From assembly GCF_002441935.1 (NCBI RefSeq), contig NZ_CP023668.1, forward strand, positions 620,001 to 684,000: a stretch of 64,000 bases of DNA, given 5' to 3'. Of this stretch, positions 50,572 to 61,549 are shown piece by piece (the first letter of the stretch is position 1; the number at the start of each line of letters is the position of its first letter). Under the pieces are notes generated by a model. It did no database searches and was not told the origin of the DNA. It worked only from the letters and a program-made list of their open reading frames with translations. The DNA comes from Mesoplasma lactucae ATCC 49193 (lineage in GTDB: Bacteria; Bacillota_I; Bacilli_A; Mycoplasmatales; Mycoplasmataceae). The position numbers and the translations under genes were made by a program.

Positions 50572-50982
50572 TTATTGAGCGTCGTAATCGACACCTTCAA
50601 CTAAATGAGAGTTTCCTGAACGGAAAGTTACTTCATCATTTTGCATGTTAAAGTCCATGCTTGTTAAATGATATTTATCTAAGAATTCTCCTAATTCTCC
50701 ATGATATGCTTCATCGTTTAATAATTTAGCAAAATCTTGTTTTAAAGGAACAATAACTGTTGATAAATCAATAGCATCGTATTCTTTAACTGTTGGGAAT
50801 TCTTCTGCTTCAATAGTTAATGTTTCGTCTTCATCACCATAAATTGCAGTCATAGTTCTGTTTGTAGTATCAAATTTTAATTCAACTAAACCTAAATCAA
50901 CTTTAGAATTTCTTAAAAATTCAGCAAAAGTTAATTTGTGTTCTTCCATTTGATTTCAATAGTTTTCAATTCTTTTTTCCAT
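50572..50982 (-). CDS. Hypothetical acidic protein
   Basis: 136 aa, not recognised. It begins at ATG 50980-50982 with AAAGGA upstream; the TGA codon just downstream is Trp (MEKRIENYWNQMEEHK). Acidic (about 20 percent Asp and Glu), no membrane helices; mixed alpha/beta content expected. Blocks such as RTMTAIYGDEDETLTIEAEE and DFNMQNDEVTFRSG look like beta strands. It stands alone between terminators, between rpsR and rplI. Confidence 0.85.
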
Positions 50983-51071
50983 AATAAAAAACATCCTTTC
51001 AATAAATCTATTGTCTTAATTATACAACTAACTTATTTAAAGTAAGTGTTATTTCCTTTTTTATTGTGAAG

Positions 51072-51104
51072 AAAAAAAGCACTATTGAATTTCAATAGTG
51101 CTTT
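51072..51104 (-). terminator. Intrinsic terminator of rpsF-ssb-rpsR
   Basis: AAAGCACTATTGA (51076-51088) and its mirror TCAATAGTGCTTT (51092-51104) form a nearly perfect stem; T-rich tract on the minus strand. Confidence 0.85.
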
Positions 51105-51124
51105 AGATTAATTATTTGTGAAAA

Positions 51125-51346
51125 TTATTCAACAACGTATGGTAATAATCCCATAGTTCTTGCACGTTTAATTGCAGTAGCTAATTTTCTTTGGTCTTTT
51201 GGACTTGCCCCAGTAACTCTTCTTGGAAGAATTTGTCCGTTGTTAGAAATGAATTTTTTTAATAATTCAACATCTTTGAAATCGATGTAAGTAATATTAT
51301 TTTTAACAAATGGATTTGGTTTTTTTCTTCTTTGTCCTTTTCTCAT
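51125..51346 (-). CDS. rpsR: 30S ribosomal protein S18
   Basis: 73 aa. [52 protein letters not shown] are S18 signature blocks (family: ILPrRiTG---k-QR-l--AIKRAR-mALLPY). Partner of S6 on the platform of the small subunit. ATG at 51344-51346 with AGAGGA; 21 bases after ssb. Confidence 0.98.
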   Translation of the reverse strand: MRKGQRRKKPNPFVKNNITYIDFKDVELLKKFISNNGQILPRRVTGASPKDQRKLATAIKRARTMGLLPYVVE

Positions 51347-51367
51347 GTTTAATCCTCTTCTCTTTAA

Positions 51368-51853
51368 TTAGTCTCAAAGAATTGAATCATCATCTTTAAA
51401 TAACTCGTCTTTATCATTGTTATTTGGTTGTGATGGATGATTTTCTTCTTGTTCGAATCCGTTTACAAAGTCCATATCAACGTTTGAATCATTTCTAACA
51501 TAGTTGTCATTTGATGATTGTTGATTTTGTGCACGGCTTGCGCCTTTAGATTCTAAAAATTCAACACGATTAGCAACGATAGTAGTAGTTGTTTGATAAT
51601 TACCATTATCGTCTTTATTAGTTCTTGTAGAAATACTTCCAGTAACCCCTACTAAAGATCCTTTACCAACATATTGTGACATATTTCTAGCAGTCGCATT
51701 GTAGGCAATACATTCAATGTAGTTTGTTTGATTTTTACCATCTTTACGGTATTCATCAATCGCTACAGTAAAGAAACAATAAGTTGTTCCGTTACTATTT
51801 TCTCTTGTTTGTAGATCTCTTGTAAGTCTCCCGATTAATTGAACTTGGTTCAT
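51368..51853 (-). CDS. ssb: Single-stranded DNA-binding protein
   Basis: 161 aa. OB fold: MNQVQLIGRLTRDLQTRENS, FTVAIDEYRKDGKNQTNYIECIAYNATARNM, VGKGSLVGVTGSISTR. A Gln/Asn-rich linker follows. The C-terminal partner-binding tip, DDDLPF in most bacteria, reads DELFKDDDSILWD; the acids remain but the final residues are changed. The last Trp is a TGA codon (51374-51376), so the protein ends at the TAA 51368-51370. ATG at 51851-51853, AAGGAAG upstream. Confidence 0.95.
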
Positions 51854-51892
51854 TATAAGTACTTCCTTTTTATTTCGTTAATTTAAATTAAA

Positions 51893-52378
51893 TTATTTTG
51901 TTTCAGTGTTTGATTCAGCTTTTGGTGCAGCATCAGTTGATGGTGCAGCTTGATCATTATTACGTGGACGGTCATTGTTACGTGGACGGTCATTGTTGAA
52001 GTTACGTTTGAAAGTTCTTCTTTCTCTACGTTCTTCTTCAAATTTTTCCATATCAGTTTTTGATAATTCAACTGATTGAACATAATCGTTTTCTTTTTCA
52101 GTATTGATTACCATATTACGAACAACGTTTTTGTCGATTCCAGCAACACGTTCAAATTCTTCAACGTTTTCTGGAGTAGTGTTTACGATAACTACAAAGT
52201 AGTTTCCTTTTTTCTTGTGGTTGATTTCGTAAGCAAAGTCGATTAAACCTCAGTCTTTTTGATCTTCAATTTTTCCACCATTAGCAGTTAAGATGTTTTC
52301 TAATTTTGCTTTAGTGTCTTTAATTGTTTGTTCATTTGCATCTTGATCTAAGATGTACATAATTTCGTATTTTCTCAT
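51893..52378 (-). CDS. rpsF: 30S ribosomal protein S6
   Basis: 161 aa. MRKYEIMYILDQDANEQTIK, DWGLIDFAYEINHKKKGNYFVV, ERVAGIDKNVVRNMVIN are typical S6 blocks. The core ends near residue 100; about 60 further residues form a basic, Arg/Asn/Asp-rich tail (ERRTFKRNFNNDRPRNND repeated) that turns Ala/Pro/Glu-rich at the very end. ATG at 52376-52378, AAAGGAGG upstream. First gene of rpsF-ssb-rpsR. Confidence 0.96.
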
Positions 52379-52390
52379 TTTATGTATCCT

Positions 52391-52448
52391 CCTTTTGGTC
52401 ATAAGGGCCTGTTACGGCCAAGGAGCTAACTCGTGTAATATTAACTCT
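52391..52448 (-). promoter_or_regulatory. S6:S18-type ribosomal protein leader
   Basis: Minus-strand leader: GCTCCTTGGCCGTAACAGG, then CCCTTATGACCAAAAGGAGG. TTGG (52417-52421 region) pairs with CCAA (52394-52397 region), with a CCG box in the apical part; this matches the S6:S18-binding leader family seen upstream of rpsF in many bacteria. The lower stem includes the AAGGAGG Shine-Dalgarno, so binding can block translation. Confidence 0.7.
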
Positions 52449-52454
52449 TTGTTA

Positions 52455-52482
52455 ATTATAACAATAAAAAGTTTCTAGTCTA
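52455..52482 (-). promoter_or_regulatory. Probable promoter of rpsF-ssb-rpsR
   Basis: TATAAT on the minus strand (52455-52460), with TAGACT 16 bases upstream as a poor -35. Transcription would start near 52448, where the S6:S18 leader begins. Confidence 0.5.
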
Positions 52483-52508
52483 TTAATCTCAAATATTAAT
52501 TATTATTT

Positions 52509-55500
52509 TTAGTTATTGATTAATTCTTCTAGGTCTTTTTTGATTCCTTCTTTGTTTATTTTAAAGTCAATTTCTCTAATTCTATAAATTGGGAACCCTT
52601 TTGATTCGATAAACATTTGACGAGCATAATCTTGTAAATACTTGTTATAACCCATTCCCCCATGATATCTATATCCATCAACTTCAATACCTAGAATAAA
52701 TTCTCTTGTTCTTTCATCAACTAAAGCAATATCGATAAAATAACTTCCAACTTCATACTGTTTTAAGATATCAATTTTTCTATCAGTTTTTACATTTTCT
52801 TTAATGAATTCAATTACAGATCTTTCGAATGAAGAATCGACTTCTCCAGCTCCTTCAGAAAAGTTTTGGTTTGAAATAGAATATCGTTTTTGTTCATCAC
52901 ATGTCATATCTAAGAAACGCAATCATTCTCTAAACACTTGGAAATCTTCAGTGTTAGCAATTTGAACATTTTCACTTGTTACTGATTTAATAACAATCAT
53001 TTTATCTTTGGCTCTAGAGATGGCTACGTTTAAAGCATTCTTTCCACCAGGTTTAGTAACATAAGTGCTAGCCATTCTAGTTTCAGGTGTATAAACAACG
53101 CTCATAACAACAACATCAGCTTCATCACCTTGAATGTTTTCGATGTTTCTAATACTTAATTGCGGGTTTCCTTCTTCATCAGGTTCCATGGCTTTTGCTA
53201 ATTCTGGTTCAGCTGTAAGAATTCTTTTTTCAATTATTTCTCTTTGTTTCGAGTTAAAAGTTAATAAAATAATTGAATCATATTGGCATAATAAATCTTT
53301 AGTAACTTGAATAGCTTTTTTAGCTTCGGGAATATTAATTCCTTCATTTCAAACACCATCAACATTAATAACTTCAATAGCTTCTTTTGAATCAATTCCC
53401 TTTTTATCAAGCACATCTAAGCCTGAATTATAGAAGTTCTTTGAAGAGAATGACATTAATGAAGCAGAACTAGATCTATAATTTTGATTTAGCATTACTG
53501 AAAAGACACCCTTTTCCTTTGCGTAATCTAATAAAGAATTTGCATTTTCTGCAATGTCATCTTCAGATTCATTATTATCTCTTGTAGCAAATCATGATGA
53601 TGGTTGCATTTGTTCAGTATCACCTGCAAGAACCTTAATTTTTGCATAAGAAATTAAAGGTAAACCAACTTCTAAAAACATTTGTGAAGATTCATCTAGA
53701 ATTGCATAGTCCAAACTTTCTGTTTCTCATCAGGGCATGATATCTTGTGGAGTAATAACCATCACTGGAAAGAATTCTTGAATGATATCTTGGAATTTAT
53801 TCATAAATTTATAAGGTAAAGCTCTACCTGCTCTAATTGCGTTTGCAAAAGAAGAGTATTTATAATATCTATCATCATACGAATAATGTCATTGACTTAA
53901 TTTGTTATAAAGTCTTGCACAAAAAACACTTGTTAAATAGTCTTCATCTGATTTAAATTCACTTGGTCTAATTTTTGTTTTAGCAACATTTTTTAAATCT
54001 AATACATCTTTTAAAGTTGTTTTTGATGTTAATTCCATAACCAAGTTAACATCAAGATTATCATCAGGATTCATATTGTAGATATTTATCAAAATATCAA
54101 CAGCATATTTAATTGATTTAGGTGTTGTTTTAATGAAACCTAAAGTTTTGTCTGGTTGAATATTATTTAAATTCATAATATCTTTTGCCATTTGTTTTTT
54201 GTCAAAAGAATTATTTGGATATTTTCAATTTGGATTTAATTTAAATAAGTTTTCTAAAACAGAAATATTATCGTTAAATTGTTCTAATAATTTTAATGAA
54301 TTGTCATAAACACCATCTTCTTTTTCACGATTTAAAGTTCAAAGCATTTGGAATTCTTCTTTACTCATTAATGGTTTTGAATAAATTTTTTCAGTAATAT
54401 CTCTTCTATAATTTTCAAAAGTACTAATGAAATCTTGTAATGGTTCATAAAATTCTCGTTTACTCATATCGCTATTTTGAGCAAAAAAGACAAATTTAGA
54501 TATTTTTCCTAATCTCTTTTTGAGCACATCTAAAGCTGCCTTCTTTTGTGAAGCTACTAGGGCTGTTTTTCCTTTTTCTAAAATATTAGCAATAACATTT
54601 GCAATCACTTGAGATTTACCTGTTCCAGGTGGACCTCAAATAATTGTATTTTGTTTTAAAGCTGATATTAAAGCAATTTCTTGTGAAAAGTTAGAAGGTT
54701 GAATGTGATAAATAACTGAGTTTGTATCTTTTACAAAATCATCAATATTATCTTTATAAATGTTCTTGTCGAATTCAACATCTAAGATACTATCAAGTTC
54801 ATCGTTTGCGATGATATCTAGCATTCTTTGTCTAAGTTTTCCTCCACCAGGTCTAAATCATCCAAGCACAACTCCAGGATGGGTTTGAATTATAGTGTTT
54901 TTAATGTCATAACTTTTGATATTTTCAAAAGGAGCAATTGGTTCTATCGGAAACTTAACTCTACAAACTTCTTCAAAAGTTGTTTTTAATTTTTCTAATG
55001 AATCATCATCTTTGAAAATTTCTGCATCAATTACATATCCACTTTCATTTAACATAAATAATAATTTTTCATTTATAACTCAATCTCCATTGGTTTTTAA
55101 AACTACTTGATTTTTATTGTTGTCATAATTTATTTGCACTTCTTTTAAAAAGCAAGGAGCATATAAATTTCTAACTGGCGAAGCTAGTGAAATATATCCG
55201 GTTCCAACATAAAGTGGTCACACATTTGATTGTGTGTATTCATCAATAACTTTACGTCTATATTGTTGTCATTTAATATTTGATTTTTGTTCTTTTTCAG
55301 AGAATTCTCGATCAAGACTTTCTTTGGTTCTTTCAAGATCTGATGATTTCTTGATAAGTTCTCTGTTTCTTTGGGTTAATGGTACGTTGTATCTTTCAAA
55401 AAGTTCTAAAACTTCTTCTTTAGTTTCGGCTTTTGGTAATTCTGCTAACAGAAGAATGTAATCTAAGTCATCGGCTGGGAATGTACATTCATTCTGATTT

Positions 55501-55652
55501 AATATTTTACCTTCAACTGATTTTCCGAATTTATTATAAACATCGAACATTAAAGCATTTTCAATATTTGTGAATACTGCTTGGTCCCCTCTTGTTTTGA
55601 TGTCTAATAAGTTGTTTAAAAGCTGTTTATACTTGTTTTCTTTCTCGCTCAT
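52509..55652 (-). CDS. SF1 (DNA2-like) helicase with C-terminal restriction-endonuclease-like domain
   Basis: 1047 aa, open through more than ten TGA Trp codons. Residues 1-320: unrecognised. Motor: Walker A GPPGTGKSQVIANVIA (near 340), a long insertion, Walker B AILDESSQM (near 650), KVLAGDTEQMQPSSW (motif III), LNQNYRSSS (motif IV), NIENIQGDEADVVVMSV (motif V) and LNVAISRAK (motif VI, near 876). Residues about 930-1047 are Vsr/MTES_1575-like: FERSVIEFI, VGSYFIDIALVDE, ILGIEVDGYRYHGG, then YARQMFIESKGFPIYRIREID, with E, D and ExD at the usual active positions. It may cut DNA while moving along it. ATG at 55650-55652 with AGGAG. Single gene; no methylase or partner beside it. Confidence 0.87.
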
Positions 55653-55716
55653 GTTTTTCTCCTAATCCAATTCTTAAATTATCTCGCATTAATTATTATT
55701 TTTAAAACTAAACAAA

Positions 55717-55743
55717 GAAAAAAGAACTTTAAAAAAGTTCTTT
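55717..55743 (-). terminator. Intrinsic terminator of the ferritin-like gene
   Basis: AAAGAACTT (55721-55729) / AAGTTCTTT (55735-55743), T-rich tract follows on the minus strand; between the ferritin-like gene and the helicase gene. Confidence 0.75.
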
Positions 55744-55768
55744 CCTCAAATTATTATTTAAATAATTA

Positions 55769-56320
55769 TTAATCTGGAACGAAAGCCCCCATTGGATTAA
55801 TAACATTGTCTCTATCAGGTTCTGGTGAACCATCAGCTTTTAAGTCGAATCTTGCTAAGTCACAACTTGGCATATCTAAACGGTTTAATAAGTCTGAAGC
55901 TTCTTCAATTTCATCAAATCCATCTTGTAAGAATCATGAGTAGAAGTTTGAAGTAGTTTCATCTCCTAATTGACGTGCATTTTCTCTAAAGTTATTTGCA
56001 GCATTAATTAAGTTTGTACGAATTTGAATTCATGCTTGTAAAGCTTTTTGTGGTGTTACAGCATCAAATTTATTGATAACTGGTTGAGTGAAGCTATAAA
56101 CTTCAAATCCTGGTTTGTTTTGTAAGAAATCTGTAATTCTTCTTTGGTGGAAGTATTCATCATTTGATTGACGAGTGAATTGCATTGCAAATCCAGGGAA
56201 TCCTGCATTATTTAATTCTTGTGAAATGATATGGCAATCTAACATTGATTGAACGTGCATATTTAAAAAAGTTTCAACATCTTTTTTAATAGCGTCACGG
56301 TTTTTTTCGTAATTTTCCAT
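55769..56320 (-). CDS. Ferritin-like protein with incomplete ferroxidase site
   Basis: 183 aa with two TGA Trp codons. The four-helix pattern of bacterial ferritin is recognisable: MLDCHIISQELNNAGFPGFA then QFTRQSNDEYFHQRRITDFL, and later NFYSWFLQDGFDEIEEASDL. By alignment to E. coli FtnA, E50 and H53 (DEYFH) and E130 remain, but E17 is Met, Q127 is Gly and E94 is not visible. So iron oxidation may be weak or absent; the protein could instead bind iron without classical chemistry, or serve another ligand. ATG at 56318-56320, AAGGAG upstream. A minus-strand TATAAT lies at 56373-56378. Confidence 0.75.
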
Positions 56321-56412
56321 TATAAGTTTCTCCTTTTAGTTTTTTGATAAGGCTTATGTCTTATTAATGGTTATTATATTCCTTTAAATAGTTTAGATTT
56401 CGTGAAATTAAC

Positions 56413-56444
56413 AAAAAACCACCAAATTTTTATTTGGTGGTTTT
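56413..56444 (-). terminator. Intrinsic terminator of lysS
   Basis: AAAACCACCAAA (56415-56426) / TTTGGTGGTTTT (56433-56444) with a 6-base loop, followed by a T-rich tract. Very close to the lysS stop. Confidence 0.88.
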
Positions 56445-56449
56445 CATTA

Positions 56450-57997
<1,548 letters not shown>

Positions 57998-58045
57998 AAT
58001 TTATTTCCTCAATCTGTTTTTTAAATTAAATAAAAGCTTAGGTTA

Positions 58046-58357
58046 TTAAGCTTTGTTTCCATTGACATATCATTTATCATTAATATCTGTAAAAAATACT
58101 CGTACACTATCTGAATATTCTTTAAAGAATTCTGTTAAGTGTTTAGAAAAGATTTCTTCTTTGTCTAAACGTTGTTTTCATTCTACAGTAATAAAAATCG
58201 GGGTTTGCTTGCCTCTTTTTGGAAAGATTTCATCATTTGTAGCAATAAAGATTATTGCTTCTTTGTTAGCGTTAATTAGTGTAGCTATTTCATCAATCTT
58301 TAACGCGTACTTCTCAACTACGCTTTTATCTACACCACTAAATTTAATATTTGGCAT
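58046..58357 (-). CDS. DUF1904 family protein
   Basis: 103 aa with two TGA Trp codons (FITVEWKQRLDKEE and INDKWYVNGN). MPNIKFSGVDKSVVEKYA, then IDEIATLINANKEAIIFIATN, and the VEWK...F...VRVFFTDINDKWY ending match the DUF1904 family of small Firmicute proteins with a tautomerase-like fold. The N-terminal Pro2 is the position of the catalytic proline in tautomerases (inference). ATG at 58355-58357 with AAAAGGAG. Upstream of lysS, gap 48 bases. Confidence 0.75.
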
Positions 58358-58552
58358 TAACCGATTTCTCCTTTTATAAAAAATATAATATTTTTATTTT
58401 ACCTTAAAACCTTTATTTGGTAAATTAGGGATTTTTTAGCTATTATTTATTCTTTAAATTAGTTTGAAAAACCTCTATAAGTTTACTTTTTAGTTCTTAT
58501 ATAAAAGTTATAATTAATTTAATGTTACCAAAAGAAAAGGAGCCAAAATATT

Positions 58553-59353
58553 ATGGACAAAATTAAAGTAGGATTTATCGGAGTTGGACACATGGGTTCA
58601 GCTATCGTTGAAGGAATGAGTAAATCAGATTACTTCAAAAACTTAGAAATCTTCGGATTTGATCATTATCCACAAGGAATGGAATCTTTAAATAAAAACG
58701 GACAAATCATTACACCAGTTAATGATTTAAACGATTTAATTAAACAAGCAGATGTTATTTTCTTAGCAATTAAACCTCAAGGTTTAGCTGACTTCGCAAA
58801 AGAAATTCAACCATCACAAGCTTTATTAAAAGATAAAACATTTATATCAATGTTAGCTGGAACTGATGTTGCTACATTAAGCCAATATATTAAAGCTAAA
58901 AACATCATTAGAATCATGCCAAACGTTAATGCTTCAATTGGGAAATCAACAATTGCTGTTAACTATTTAAATGATTCAACTAATTATGATGACTTATTAA
59001 GTTCATTTGGAACTATCTTTAAAATTCCAGAAAGCCAATTTGATGTTTTCACAGGAGTTTCAGGATCAGGTCCTGCAATCGTTTTCTTAATGATTGATTC
59101 ATTAGCAAACGCAGCAGTTTACCAAGGAATGAACAAAAAAACAGCTACAGATTTAGTTGCTGCTATGGTTGAAGCTAGCGGAGAATATACAATTGAAAAA
59201 TTAAAAGGTACAGACTTAAATGCTCGTAACTTAGTTGATATTGTTTCTTCACCTGGTGGAACTACAGTTAAAGCTATCATGAGCTTAGAAAGAAATAAAT
59301 TCGAAGCATCAATGAACGAAGCCATTGATGTTATGATGCCTAAGAAAAATTAA
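58553..59353 (+). CDS. proC: Pyrroline-5-carboxylate reductase
   Basis: Last step of proline synthesis, NAD(P)H-dependent, 266 aa. Rossmann GFIGVGHMGSAIVEGM, VIFLAIKPQ, IRIMPNVNASIGKST, the C-terminal signature GSGPAIVFLMIDSLANAAVYQG and SPGGTTVKAIMSLE (family: SPGGTT--gi--LE) are present. ATG at 58553 with AAAAGGAG. The stop overlaps the next gene's ATG by 1 base (TAATG). Confidence 0.97.
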   Translation: MDKIKVGFIGVGHMGSAIVEGMSKSDYFKNLEIFGFDHYPQGMESLNKNGQIITPVNDLNDLIKQADVIFLAIKPQGLADFAKEIQPSQALLKDKTFISMLAGTDVATLSQYIKAKNIIRIMPNVNASIGKSTIAVNYLNDSTNYDDLLSSFGTIFKIPESQFDVFTGVSGSGPAIVFLMIDSLANAAVYQGMNKKTATDLVAAMVEASGEYTIEKLKGTDLNARNLVDIVSSPGGTTVKAIMSLERNKFEASMNEAIDVMMPKKN

Positions 59354-60462
59354 TGAAGCCAAAAAACAATAAAAATAAAAGACATAAGCATGTCCCAACA
59401 ACTCTATTAACAGTTGTTAGAAGAGGCTTTCAATTTGTTTATGCAATCTTTTGAAACTTCTTTAAACCATGACATGTTCCTTTTAAAAAAAGTAAATGAA
59501 ATGAAGTTCAAATGAAAAAAATGAATAACATTATGAGTCGTTTTTATAAACGTAAACAATTAATGATTAACGATTTTGAAAATGTCGACTTCTTTGATTT
59601 TGAATCTACAGATGGAACTAAATTAAGCGGAATTACTTATAGCCCGAATAAAGATAGTGATAAATGAGTAATTTCATTTCATTGATTCGCTGGAGACAAA
59701 TTTTTCGGGCTATACCATGCACGTTTCTTAACTGAAATGGGCTACAACGTAATGTCATTTGATTTCCGTGGTCATGGTCAATCTGAAAACGATACTTCAA
59801 CTATGGGAGTTAAAGAATCACGTGATGCTATAGCTGCAATTGAATGATTAACAAAACATAAATCACCAGAACAAATCGTTGTTCTTGGAACAAGTATGGG
59901 AGCTTATGTGACAAACTTCTTGTCATTCTACTACCCTTCTCTACCGGAAGATTACAAAGTAAAATTTGGTATTTATGATTGTGGTTTTGGATCAGTTGAA
60001 ACCCTTTATATGCATTTTAGAAACTTATATTTAAGATTTATTCCTAAACGTTTAACTAAACAAGCAGTAAATCATTTATTAGATAAAAGTAATAAAGTTG
60101 ATAAAAAAGATGGAATTGATATTCATGGTGGAAACGTTTTCAAATTAATTGAACAAGGTGATAAACCAGGTTATCCAATCTTCTTTAATCATGCTAAAAA
60201 CGATATGGTAACTCCTGCATTTGATACCATGCAATTAGTTGAAGCTAGAAAAGATTTAATTGATGGTGATGAATACAATTTATATAACTATTGTATGCAC
60301 ACTCAAGCTTTAAGAACTCATTTTAAATCTTATGTTAACAACGTTACAAAGTTCGTTGCTAATAAAGATAACAATCAAGAACAATATCAAGAATTAGTTC
60401 AAAAATGAGAGCTAGATAAAATTACAAGTAAAAAAGACTTAAACGATGAACGTTTAAGCTAA
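59353..60462 (+). CDS. Alpha/beta hydrolase with N-terminal membrane anchor
   Basis: 369 aa. The basic N-terminus and a hydrophobic segment (LLTVVRRGFQFVYAIFW) suggest an inward-facing membrane anchor. The fold: SFHWFAGDKFFG, MSFDFRGHGQSEN (family: -D-RG-G-S), nucleophile elbow VVLGTSMGAYV (GxSxG), a catalytic Asp in FNHAKNDMVTP and a His in YCMHTQAL. It belongs to the BEM46/serine-aminopeptidase-like group; substrate unknown. Several TGA Trp codons. It is co-transcribed with proC (overlapping stop/start). Ends 2 bases before a bidirectional terminator. Confidence 0.88.
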
Positions 60463-60463
60463 G

Positions 60464-60494
60464 AAAAAGGTCGTTAATCTTTAACGGCCTTTTT
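60464..60494. terminator. Bidirectional terminator between the hydrolase and the membrane-protein gene
   Basis: AAAAAGGTCGTTAA (60464-60477) / TTAACGGCCTTTTT (60481-60494) with a 3-base loop. The stop codon of the minus-strand gene (60474-60476) lies in the stem. T tract on the plus strand; A tract ahead serves the minus strand. Confidence 0.8.
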
Positions 60495-61394
60495 TGTTTT
60501 TGTATAAATATTTTCAGGTAATTTTAAACCTTCTCTTTTATATTGCACTTTCATATTTCCTCTACTAATTCCATAGAATACTCAGAAGAAAGCAACTTGT
60601 TCTGCTAATGAACCAACATAAGCTAAAGCCATTTGTTCAGCTGCGTTGCTTAAAGGTTTATGAATTCTTGTTTGGGTATCTGTTGGATCCATGAATTCAT
60701 ATGGTCATCAACCAGTTGATGACATGTCTCCAAAGATTGGCATAGCATCAGTTGCTTTAAGAATAAATCCCAATGATTCAAAAACAACAAAGTAAATAAT
60801 TAATGGTAATAATGAATAAATCATTTGTTCAAATCTGAACATAGCTGGTTTTTTGTTATAGTCAGTATCTACTTTTCTATAGAAGAACAAAATGTAAATA
60901 ATTCCTAAAAATGGGACTACAGAATGTTCACATAGTCAGCTTACGTAGTTATATCATTTCATGTAGCTTATAGCACCTGAAAATAATAAAGAAACGTTAT
61001 ACATTAAGATAACCCATCACATAGCATTAACTACAATTATTCCAGTTTTTCAGTTATCAAATTTTCCTAATCCTTCATTACGGTGATGAACTGCTGAATT
61101 AATTAAGAATACACTTTGCATGATATTAGCAATCGTTGTAAACATGAATAAGTTTCTACTAATTCAATATCCGATATTTTGAGACTTGCTTCAACCTTCA
61201 ACTCTAGCTATTAAATCAGGTTGAAAATCATTTACTCTATCAGGAGTAAATACTTCACTTCAATATTTTGCCGGGTCATTAAACAATGGTGCCCCTCCAC
61301 CAAAGAAAAAGACAACAATTGCTACAAGTGGAATGATACCAACAATTAATTTAAATCAGAATTTTCAATCTTTATAAACAGGTTTGTTATCCAT
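60474..61394 (-). CDS. Multi-pass membrane protein, possibly Pr6Pr/DUF1600-like
   Basis: 306 aa with about seven hydrophobic helices and many TGA Trp codons. The part NLFMFTTIANIMQSVFLINSAVHH followed by HSVVPFLGIIYILFFY has the TxxxNxxQ/L...H...P pattern of Pr6Pr / FAR-17a-AIG1-like membrane proteins; DUF1600 of mollicutes is the other candidate. Neither can be settled by eye. Lys-rich C-terminus. ATG at 61392-61394; AAAGCTGGA upstream. Divergent from the PAP2 gene. Confidence 0.8.
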
Positions 61395-61549
61395 GACATC
61401 CAGCTTTCTTTTTTCTTAATTATAAATTAGTTTCATTAATTACTATTATTAAATCACGGTTTTTATGATTATTAACAACTTATTAGTTGTAAGTACTTTA
61501 TAATACAAATAAAATAAACAAGAATACTTATGAAAGGATTTATTTAAAA

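Noticed and set aside
51883-52083. Overlapping second frame in the rpsF tail (Met/Thr/Val-rich)
   Set aside because: Driven by the low-complexity RPRNND repeat; the S6 frame is intact.
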